From: Streptomyces sp. NRRL WC-3618
GTDB taxonomy: Bacteria; Actinomycetota; Actinomycetes; Streptomycetales; Streptomycetaceae
Reading direction: 5' to 3'
Length of the DNA: 22,939 bases
Assembly (NCBI RefSeq): GCF_001280005.1
Contig: NZ_LGDW01000036.1
Span: forward strand, 1 to 22,939
Shown: one piece after another, positions 16,502 through 22,939 of the stretch
Layout of the letters: each line of letters starts with the position of its first letter
How positions within the stretch are numbered: the stretch's first letter is position 1
Notes under the pieces: model-generated
The model's database searches: none
What the model was told of the DNA's origin: nothing
The model's input: the letters and a program-made list of their open reading frames with translations, nothing else
Position numbers and translations under genes: made by a program

Positions 16502-18043
16502 GTGGAGCCATGGCCGGCGGGGAAGAAGCTTGCGGGCAGATTCAGCCGTGCTGGGGAAGGCGCTTGGGGCGGCATGGGCGTCGTCTACCGGGCGACCGCC
16601 GACAGGTATGCCGGGCGGGCGGTCGCAGTGAAGTTCCTGTGGCCGCGAGATTCGGAGGCCGCCCTGCGCGGGTACCGGGCGCCCACCCCCCAAGAGCTAC
16701 GGCGTTTCGACCGCGAGTGTGAGATGCACCGACGTTTCGGCGGCCAGGGCGTGCCGGCCTTCGTCCACGCGGATCTCTCCCCGCCGCGCCCGTACCTCGT
16801 CACGGAGTACGTCGACGGCTATGACCTGCATGCCTTTCTTACCCGGAACAGACCCACCCTGTCGGCCGCAGCGTGCGTGGTTGTCCCGCTGCTGGAGGTA
16901 CTCGGGCGGGTGCATGGGGCGGGCGTAGTGCACCGGGACGTCAAGCCTGCCAACGTCCTTCTGGCCCGGCGGGACGGCGTCGTGTATCTCACCGACTTCG
17001 GCATCGCCCTGCCGAAAGATCCGACGGCCACCCGATACACCAACGGCCGAACGCCCGGCACCATCGGCTACATGGCCCCGGAGATCCACCGCGGCGAACG
17101 TAACCCGGGCCCGGAGGCTGACCTGTACGGTGTCGCCTGCATCGCCTTCCAGATGGTGACCGGACGGCTGGTTTTCGAGGCCGACCACTCCGACTACGAC
17201 TTGGCCCGCCTGCACTGCGAGCAGCGACCGCCGCTGCTCAGCGACGATATCCCCGGCCTGCCGTCCGGGATCGTGGACATCACCGACCGCATGCTCGCCA
17301 AGTCGCCCGCCGACAGGCCGCCTTTGGAGCTGGCCCTCGAGATCTGGCGGCTACTCCTGCCCTCACCCGGTGACCCCGCTCCGCGTCCCGCCCTTGACCC
17401 CGACCCGACGCTGCCCCATCGCGCTGCGGACACCACTGCGGCCCCGCGAGCGGCAACGGCGTCCCCGAGCGCGCGCCGCCCCCGGGTGCATCGCCGCCCC
17501 GTCGGCGGACCTACCCGATCCGCTCTGCGGAATCTGTGCGCCGAGGCCGAGATCGAAGTCGAACGCGGCGAACCGGACAAGGCTGTCGACGAGCTGACCG
17601 CAATGCTGGTGCGCGCCGAGCAGTGCCTCCCTGGGGCGGTCCGCGAAGTGCAGGGCGCGCGCCTCACCGTGGCCCGTGCTCAGCTGCTGCGCGGGGAAAC
17701 GGCTGCCGTCGGCCGCACCTGCCGGGACGTCGCCAGGCGGCTCGCGGACGCACCGGCAGGCACGGAGACCGGTGAACTGCGGGTCCGGGCGCGGCTCGGA
17801 GCAGTCCAGGTGATGGCTGCGGAGGGGAGCCCAGTCCAGGCGGTGGCGGACGACTGGCTGGAGCTGGCCGAGGTACTCACGTCTTGGCCTGGGCCGGGGC
17901 CGTCCCGTCAGACCGTGGAACTCTGCCGGGAGGTGGGCGTCGAAGTGGAGGAACTTACTTTGGACGCGAGGCAAGGAGAAGTGTCACCGGGGCTGCCCGA
18001 AGCGATCCGCAAGCTGCTGGCACTGCTGCCAAGGCCAGCTTGA
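16502..18043 (+). CDS. Soluble Ser/Thr protein kinase with C-terminal helical repeats
   Basis: This is a Hanks-type kinase of 513 residues. GTG 16502 is preferred (eight bases after GGGAG); the adjacent in-frame GTG 16499 is also possible. The glycine loop is GEGAWGGMGVVYRA (18-31), longer than the usual GEGGMGVVYRA. Then come the lysine in VAVKF (K44), the catalytic loop HRDVKPAN (144-151, D146), DFG (165-167) and GTIGYMAPE (186-194). A Pro/Ala-rich linker (about 295-350) leads to a helical, TPR-like tail (about 355-510). There is no membrane helix or PASTA domain, unlike PknB-type kinases, so it acts in the cytosol. It is divergent from the Piwi cluster and convergent with the methylase. 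Kinases accompany methylases in Pgl/BREX type 2 defence, so I infer a signalling or gating role here. The substrate is unknown. Confidence 0.92.
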   Translation: MEPWPAGKKLAGRFSRAGEGAWGGMGVVYRATADRYAGRAVAVKFLWPRDSEAALRGYRAPTPQELRRFDRECEMHRRFGGQGVPAFVHADLSPPRPYLVTEYVDGYDLHAFLTRNRPTLSAAACVVVPLLEVLGRVHGAGVVHRDVKPANVLLARRDGVVYLTDFGIALPKDPTATRYTNGRTPGTIGYMAPEIHRGERNPGPEADLYGVACIAFQMVTGRLVFEADHSDYDLARLHCEQRPPLLSDDIPGLPSGIVDITDRMLAKSPADRPPLELALEIWRLLLPSPGDPAPRPALDPDPTLPHRAADTTAAPRAATASPSARRPRVHRRPVGGPTRSALRNLCAEAEIEVERGEPDKAVDELTAMLVRAEQCLPGAVREVQGARLTVARAQLLRGETAAVGRTCRDVARRLADAPAGTETGELRVRARLGAVQVMAAEGSPVQAVADDWLELAEVLTSWPGPGPSRQTVELCREVGVEVEELTLDARQGEVSPGLPEAIRKLLALLPRPA

Positions 18044-18060
18044 CGAGCCTCGCAGAAACT

Positions 18061-18073
18061 GGCGCCCGGCGCC
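18061..18073. terminator. Short hairpin between convergent genes
   Basis: GGCGC-CCG-GCGCC forms a perfect 5-bp stem with a three-base loop within the 47 bp separating the kinase stop (18043) from the methylase stop (18091). Its place between two convergent stops fits a bidirectional terminator. The stem is short and has no U tract, so this is only a candidate. Confidence 0.35.
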
Positions 18074-18090
18074 TGCCAAGCCCCTGTTCC

Positions 18091-20094
18091 TTACTCCCCC
18101 GTCAACCTGCCCTGGGCCAGCAGTCCCGACAGCATGGCGGAGAGCAGTTCACCGTGCCTGTCGAGATCGGCCACCGCCTCCCGGAACCGGACGAGCTGGC
18201 GGTAGACCTCCCCGATCCGCCGCTGCTGCACCATTGGCGCGCGCAGGACGCGCAGCCGGCGTACGTCGACCCGGGAGGTGGAGGAGGCACGGGTTCCTGC
18301 CCGCTGATCATTGCCTGGCGCGCGCAGACACGCGGCGAGGAAGAACGGGTCGAGCAGTGCAGGGTCGGTCCGCAGCCGGACAGTGTGGGCACCGAGCAGG
18401 CGTGGCCCGGCCGTCTCGACCCAGACGTCGAATCCGCCAGCTGCGGTTACGACCACGACGTCGCCGAAGGACGTCAGAACCCCCTGTCCCTCAGCCTCCA
18501 GCCCGGCAGCCTGCGCCGCGTCAACCCAGGGTTCCTCGCCCTGGACGGCCCACGGGGTGACAACGCACAGGGCTCCCTCGGCCCGCGCTCCCTGCTGGAT
18601 CAGATCATCGGCGACGGCCTTTCCGGCCGTCACGTCCAGGGCACCGGAACGTTCCAAGTCACCCACGACGGTGTAGCCGAAGACGTCCGGCGCCGCGGCA
18701 CTCGCCTCGTGTTCGTGGACGCCCTTGGCAGCGTCGTCCACGTCCATCAGCGCCTTGTCCCAGCCGGCCCAGGCGCGGCGCAGTTCTACCGGCCCCACAG
18801 ACCGTTCAGTCACGGTGCGCCGGGAGGGCGTCAGCTCGGTCTCGTCGCTGAGTAGTTCCATTGTCGGCACCCGTGTGACCCCTGGTACGTCACTGCCGCG
18901 TAGGGCCGCCACGGTGCGCTCACGCAGACCGTCCCAGTCGACGGCCGTGCCTCGGCCGGTGAGCGCGGTCGTCCGGCAGTCTGCGACGTCAATGAAGGTC
19001 ACCTCGTCTGCAGGGTGCTCACCAGGCTTTGCCAACAGCCACAAGTGCAGCCCCACTCCGTGCGGCGGCGCACTCCCGGGCGGCAGAGCGACTACGGCGC
19101 GCACGGCTCCGGTACGCACCAGCCCCGCCCTGATTCGCCGTCCGGCCCGGCGCGAAGCGACACCGGGCGGTAGGACCAGCACTGCGACGCCCCCAGGTTC
19201 CAGTACGGACAGACAGTGCTGCACCCACGCCAGCTCAGGCTCGGTTCGCGGTGGCAGGCCATACATCCAGCGAGGGTCGGTCACCAGCTCCTCGTGTCCC
19301 CATGAACGTTCGTTGGACGGTGGATAACTCAGAATCACATCGGCACTGGAGGCATGCTCCAGGGCGGCGTCACGCAGCGTGTCCGCAGACCGGACGTGGC
19401 GCTCGCAGTCCGGGAACTCCAGACCCAGCCTGGCGCGGGTGAGGCGAGCCACGGCAGCGTCATTGTCAACACCTGCCAGCACGGGCGGAGGTACCTGCCC
19501 CGACCACCGCCGACCGGACGCAGCCAGCAGCGAGCCCATCCCGCACGCAGGGTCCAGCACCCGACGCACCGGCGCACTGCCGCCACGCAGTTCGGCGGCC
19601 AGGGTCACCATGGTGTCGGCTAGTTGGCGGGGGCTGACGATCAACTGGCGTACATGGACGGCGTGCCAACGATCCAACAACACGGCGAAGGCTTCCTCCG
19701 GCGACTGACGACCGGCCAGCCGCACAACCTCGTCCGCAAGCCTCCGATCAGCAGTGCCAGGTTCCGGCGCTCCGTGCGGCGGGTTCATTGGCGGGATTGC
19801 CAGACGCTCCCCCGCCGAGGCCAGCAGATGGGCCATCCCGTCCCGATCGCCGAGGTCCTCGATCCGTGGCCAGAGCCGGTCCCAGCCACTGGAGGACTCG
19901 TCGATCTTGCCGTGCCGTAGAAGCCAGGACTCTGCATCCACCAGGGAAAACATAGGGCTGGCATCCGTGCCGCCAACAGGTTCCGGGAAGTCGCTGTGAC
20001 GCCGCCTCCAGTTACTCACAGCGGCGCGACCAACTCCGGCAAGCCGCGCGATCCCTGCAAGGCTGAGCGTGACCGGTTCGTCCTGCTGCTCCAT
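18091..20094 (-). CDS. HTH-N6 adenine methylase-TRD protein with altered catalytic motif
   Basis: This is a 667-residue protein beginning with a helix-turn-helix (about 11-35, IARLAGVGRAAVSNWRRRH), followed by an HsdM-like methylase core. Motif I is intact (DPACGMGSLL, 181-190) and D210 in AGVDND probably contacts the methyl donor. Motif IV, normally NPPF or a close variant, reads YPPS (257-260) within ILSYPPSNERSWGHEEL, so both residues flanking PP are changed and adenine methylation may be lost. Residues about 440-667 form a type I-like target-recognition region: QQRRIGEVYRQLVRFREAVADLDRHGELL is the helical spacer near the end, split here by position (617-645). GAGAG lies before the ATG. 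It converges on the kinase. It could be a DNA-recognition subunit or regulator instead of an active methylase; that is inference. Confidence 0.9.
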   Translation of the reverse strand: MEQQDEPVTLSLAGIARLAGVGRAAVSNWRRRHSDFPEPVGGTDASPMFSLVDAESWLLRHGKIDESSSGWDRLWPRIEDLGDRDGMAHLLASAGERLAIPPMNPPHGAPEPGTADRRLADEVVRLAGRQSPEEAFAVLLDRWHAVHVRQLIVSPRQLADTMVTLAAELRGGSAPVRRVLDPACGMGSLLAASGRRWSGQVPPPVLAGVDNDAAVARLTRARLGLEFPDCERHVRSADTLRDAALEHASSADVILSYPPSNERSWGHEELVTDPRWMYGLPPRTEPELAWVQHCLSVLEPGGVAVLVLPPGVASRRAGRRIRAGLVRTGAVRAVVALPPGSAPPHGVGLHLWLLAKPGEHPADEVTFIDVADCRTTALTGRGTAVDWDGLRERTVAALRGSDVPGVTRVPTMELLSDETELTPSRRTVTERSVGPVELRRAWAGWDKALMDVDDAAKGVHEHEASAAAPDVFGYTVVGDLERSGALDVTAGKAVADDLIQQGARAEGALCVVTPWAVQGEEPWVDAAQAAGLEAEGQGVLTSFGDVVVVTAAGGFDVWVETAGPRLLGAHTVRLRTDPALLDPFFLAACLRAPGNDQRAGTRASSTSRVDVRRLRVLRAPMVQQRRIGEVYRQLVRFREAVADLDRHGELLSAMLSGLLAQGRLTGE

Positions 20095-20174
20095 GGTCTC
20101 TCGTTTCAGGGATGGTATGGCTGGATGGGGCGGGCTGTGCGCACCCTGATGCGTGGTGCGCCCAGTGAGCGAAG

Positions 20175-20211
20175 CCTACGTGTTGACTCTGTCAATGTAC
20201 TCTCGCGTAGG
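20175..20211. promoter_or_regulatory. Nested palindrome upstream of the methylase
   Basis: CCTACG (20175-20180) and CGTAGG (20206-20211) form an outer inverted repeat. Inside lies TTGAC-TCT-GTCAA (20183-20195). The inner palindrome supplies a -35-like hexamer on both strands (TTGACT on plus, TTGACA on minus). On the plus strand a TAGGTA lies 19 bases past TTGACT. The site is about 80-115 bases before the methylase ATG. Because the methylase carries its own N-terminal helix-turn-helix, autoregulation is conceivable, but nothing here proves it. Confidence 0.35.
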
Positions 20212-20338
20212 TAGCACGAGAGCCGTGTCCAGCAGCCCCCCGCACCACCCCGCTGCCGTTCCCGACGCCATGCCAGCTCCGCAGTGGCTGCCACAGGGGA
20301 AGGGGGATGCCTGGCTTCGGTGACACTTCCCGCCTCTG

Positions 20339-20628
20339 GATGGCTCGGTGTGGATCCCCGGCTACTCCGCCACCAAGCTGCTCGTGACCTGGGGCTGACG
20401 AGTGGGTCCCAGGTTGGGGCCCTCCCCTAGCCAGGGCAGGTACATGACCACGACCTGGGAAAGCTGCGGGAGCGGCTGGAGGACAGCGACAACAACTTGT
20501 TCGGCGCCGACGGTGATCAGCACCTGGTAGTCGAGCCCATCCGGGACCTGCACAGCCGCGACTCGAAGGGAGACCAAGGGCGCTACCGGACCACGACCAA
20601 AGGTGTCCCTTCGCTGGCCGCCGTGTGA
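20339..20628 (+). pseudogene. Decayed coding fragments, unidentified
   Basis: Two plus-strand stretches show strong G/C third positions. One is 20339-20398, whose product includes DGSVWIPGYSATKLLVTWG. The other is 20431-20628, which includes RERLEDSDNNLFGADGDQH. They lie in different frames and are separated by in-frame stops, and neither has a start codon with a ribosome binding site. They look like pieces of one old gene scrambled by indels, but I do not recognise the family. Chance is possible for the shorter piece. Confidence 0.3.
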
Positions 20629-20774
20629 TGCGCCAACCCGCCGTTGGCCCGAGAGCGTCGACATCCTTTTCCGCTACACACAGGACCGCCTCAACCGTAC
20701 TGGCCAGACCACCTGAGAGGCGGAATCCCTCAGCGTCGGAGTAGTCTGCCTCGCGCACTCAGGGCGTTCCGGAG

Positions 20775-21911
20775 TCAGATATCGGCACCTGAAGTGCGTG
20801 ATGTGATAAGCCAGTTGGTGAGCTCCCCGGTGGCGAGGTACACCAGAAGATCCAGTCGAGGAATGCCTCGTCGTAGTCTCCGCGTTGGTCAGCTCGGCGG
20901 TGACGTAGGTCGTAGCGGTTGGCAATCTCGAACAGTGCCCCCTCATCGTGCTTGCCAACCTGCTCCTTGATCAGGGCACGGCGTTCTTCAAGGATGCCCG
21001 CTAGGGTGACGATCGCCGAGCGCTTGCTCTCGGCTGTTGCGTCGCGTCCTCGGAAGAGGGCGATGTCGTGGCGGATACCGCTGGTGGTGTCCAGGGTGCT
21101 GTTGTCGAGGACGCGGTGCACAAGCTGGCTGCGGGCGTCGTCGGTGACGGCGATCAGACGTCCGAGGTCCTCGCCTTGGGCGGCCAGTTCATATTCGATG
21201 CCGACTTCGCGCAGCAGATGGTTGACCTTCCAGCGGTACATGACGCGCGCTGGACCGTTGTGGAACTCCGAGTGGTGCCACCCGCAGGCACTGTAGGAGT
21301 GGAAGCGCCTCATGTGGGGACGGCTGACCAGATCGTGGAACACCTCGATCAGGCCGTAGAAGATGTCTTCGTCCCACGTTTCCGGCGCCACGGGTCACAG
21401 AGAGGGATGCCGAGGCACCGGTCGATCACCTCAGAGGCATCGGGGAACTCGCCGGGGTCGTCGACGCATTCCTCCCCGGACACTTCGACCAGGTAACCGT
21501 TGTCAGCGAACTCACCGATGATCCGCGCGAAGTCCCGCCGCGCGTCGCGTGGCGTGCGGCCGTCGTGCGCGAGCCCGCTGCCACGGCGCTGTGGCCAGTA
21601 CGGCCGGGCGCGACGGCGGGGCGGATATCGGCTGAGCGGGTGACGAGTTCGGTGAACCAGTCCCGCTGGTCCGTCGCTGCTCGGTTGCCCCAGCGAGTTG
21701 GTGTAGAAGCCCAGGGATCATCGGAGGGCACCGTGCGCTGGGGCAGGTCCTGGAAGTCGGCGACTGCGGTCGTGCCGGCCAGCGCCTCCGACAGGAGCCA
21801 CTCCGCCCGCTCTTCCCACGAGGAATTCGAGGAACGAAGGAGGCGCTCGCTCTCGGAGGCAAACAACGATACGGGCCAAAGGAGTTCGTAGTTGCTCAGG
21901 TCCAGACTCAC
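20775..21911 (-). pseudogene. Actinobacterial hypothetical protein, broken by three frameshifts
   Basis: Pieces in different minus-strand frames join into one protein of about 375 residues. The N-terminal piece starts at GTG 21911 (LSNYELLWPVSLFASE, then WLLSEALAGTTAVADFQDLP). The second has YWPQRRGSGLAHDGRTPRDARRDFARIIGEF. The third is the longest, with ETWDEDIFYGLIEVFHDLVS, CGWHHSEF, TDDARSQLVHR and LAGILEERRALIKEQ. The last is YLATGELTNWLITS, ending at 20775. The breaks lie near 21620, 21393 and 20842, and each is repaired by adding one base; the last looks like TGGTGGTAC shortened to TGGTGTAC. I recall this family in actinobacteria as hypothetical proteins of unknown function. Nothing visible shows the activity. 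Its place beside nuclease genes fits a defence or accessory gene. Confidence 0.7.
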
Positions 21912-22121
21912 CGCGTCATCATCGCCCGTCAGCGGCCCGTCGGGGGTCCTGTGCCTCGGCCGACCTCCCGGTCAGCGAACCGTACGGACGCAGCCGTCCC
22001 CCGGTGGAAGCGCTCCGGGGGCTCGCGGAAACCTCGTGCGGTTCGTTCCGCGCCGCGCGTACGCTGGCCGTGCCGCAGGCGCGACCACGTCCCTCGCCCG
22101 GCCAATCCTCAAGGAATTCAC

Positions 22122-22907
22122 GTGAGTACGTCGTTCCCCTTCCTCCAGGAATGGATGAACCGGGCCCCGCAACAGCACCCGCTGGCCGACCTGATCGCCG
22201 AGGCCACCGGGAACAGCCTCATGGACAACTTCGCCTCGGTCATCGTCACGGCCTTCGAGAACATCGTCGAGGCCCTGGAGAAAGCGCAGCCCCAGCGGAT
22301 CGCCGGCGTGCGCCGCGACTTCCGCAATGCCACCACCAAAGACGACCTGCTCATCGTGCGGGCCGAGATGGTCGCCGGCGCCAAGCTCGCGCGCGCCGGG
22401 ATCCTCTTCGACTTCGGCCAGCGCAACGGCGCCACCGAGCCGGACCTGGTGCTGCGTGAGATGCACCTCGCCATCGAGGTCAAGGCCCGCCGCCTGGACG
22501 GCGTGCAGGACCTGCGCACCGAACTCGCCACCGCGCTCACCGGCATCACCCCACCCGTCCTTGTGGAGTTGAGAACCGACTCCCAGCCCCTCGCTATCAA
22601 GGCCGTCGAGAGGGCCAAGGTGGTCGAAGACACCGTCCAACGGGCAATCAGCCAGAACTTCGGTACGGTGGTCACCGAGGTGGGCCAGCCGTGGTCGGCA
22701 CGCAAGCGCCTCCTGCTCCACGTCGGGATCCACCAGGCAGCTGACCTCACGAGCGGCTCGCAGATCATCGTCACCGGCGGCTTCTGGGGCAACGAGCCGA
22801 GTCCCTACCTGCTTGACGTGGAGAACGAGGTGCTGGCCGCCCTAGCCTCGCGCTTTCACGAGGTGGGGTGTCCGAGGCTTGATCAAATAAGCGGAGAGTG
22901 CTCCTGA
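22122..22907 (+). CDS. Predicted PD-(D/E)XK restriction endonuclease-like protein
   Basis: This is a 261-residue soluble protein. GTG 22122 follows AAGGA by seven to eight bases; the frame is open further upstream, but that sequence is not protein-like. Residues about 80-125 carry the nuclease signature: E82 in the preceding helix, D108 in EPDLV, and E119-V-K121 in LAIEVKARR. Together with the small size, this points to a type II restriction-like or Mrr-like nuclease fold acting on DNA. No methylase is adjacent in the same orientation. It is divergent from the broken gene at 20775-21911, with 210 bp between them that must contain its promoter. The last 14 or so residues come from DNA of lower GC and may not be the ancestral C-terminus. 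The fold is well supported; the target is unknown. Confidence 0.8.
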   Translation: MSTSFPFLQEWMNRAPQQHPLADLIAEATGNSLMDNFASVIVTAFENIVEALEKAQPQRIAGVRRDFRNATTKDDLLIVRAEMVAGAKLARAGILFDFGQRNGATEPDLVLREMHLAIEVKARRLDGVQDLRTELATALTGITPPVLVELRTDSQPLAIKAVERAKVVEDTVQRAISQNFGTVVTEVGQPWSARKRLLLHVGIHQAADLTSGSQIIVTGGFWGNEPSPYLLDVENEVLAALASRFHEVGCPRLDQISGECS

Positions 22908-22939
22908 CCTGCAACGATGGGACTTGTCTAGGGTCCTGT
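22869..22939. other. Composition change at right edge, possible mobile-element boundary
   Basis: From about 22869 the sequence becomes less GC-rich (CTTGATCAAATAAGC, then GACTTGTCTAGGGTCCTG near the edge) and does not resemble Streptomyces coding sequence. This falls at the very end of the nuclease gene. An insertion-sequence end just outside the window would explain it, but no transposase or paired terminal repeat is visible here. Confidence 0.25.

Larger units (their letters stand above)
20095..20774. other. 680 bp with no intact gene
   Basis: This interval carries the methylase promoter side and the decayed stretch listed separately. The one long minus-strand open frame gives an amino acid composition typical of GC-rich noncoding frames (Arg, Gly and Pro-rich, no domain), so I do not call it. 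I see no RNA gene or mobile element. Confidence 0.55.

Noticed and set aside
20192..20758. Minus-strand open frame upstream of the methylase
   Set aside because: The composition is typical of a noncoding GC-rich frame, with no motif and no ribosome binding site. The plus strand shows better coding bias in part of it.
1..22939. CRISPR array, tRNA or rRNA genes
   Set aside because: I saw no regularly spaced direct repeats and no tRNA or rRNA-like sequence anywhere. The Cas4-like protein therefore has no CRISPR context in this window.

Overview
The window is actinobacterial and most likely from Streptomyces. Codons are strongly G/C at the third position, GTG starts are common, the only in-frame TTA (bldA-type) leucine codon I found is in one gene, and several predicted proteins resemble families typical of Streptomyces. 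The content is that of an accessory defence island: nucleases, a helicase, a Piwi-like protein, a methylase, a kinase and several decaying genes. There are no housekeeping genes, tRNAs, rRNAs or CRISPR arrays.

Layout. The left edge (1-421) carries regulatory-looking palindromes and a stop-to-stop remnant. Positions 422-3081 hold two coupled plus-strand genes: a coiled-coil protein resembling the front part of actinobacterial Mrr-type restriction proteins, and a DUF4041/T5orf172 (GIY-YIG superfamily) protein. A DUF4238 gene broken by one frameshift follows (3355-4400). Then come a small amphi-Trp protein (4689-5087, minus), the C-terminal remnant of an integral membrane protein (5368-5739, minus) and about 850 bp without a supported gene. 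That gap contains a perfect 32-bp inverted repeat with a 7-nt loop (6290-6360).

The core is a tight minus-strand cluster at 6598-16366. In transcription order it encodes a Cas4/AddB-like Fe-S nuclease (560 aa), a zinc-ribbon PD-(D/E)XK restriction-like nuclease (399 aa), a DinG/XPD-type helicase with four Fe-S cysteines (1237 aa) and a pPIWI_RE protein (1028 aa). The last three match the three-gene pPIWI_RE conflict system predicted from comparative genomics (Burroughs, Iyer and Aravind). A cytosolic Ser/Thr kinase with a helical repeat tail (16502-18043) is divergent from the cluster, and an HTH-N6-methylase-TRD protein (18091-20094) converges on the kinase. The methylase has lost the usual NPPF catalytic motif. 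I propose that these six genes form one expanded Piwi-helicase-nuclease defence locus with a kinase and a methylase-derived DNA-recognition subunit. This grouping is inference from synteny.

The right part has a decayed stretch (20095-20774), a recognisable actinobacterial gene broken by three frameshifts (20775-21911, minus) and a separate PD-(D/E)XK nuclease gene (22122-22907, plus). That last gene ends in sequence of different composition, possibly a mobile-element boundary.
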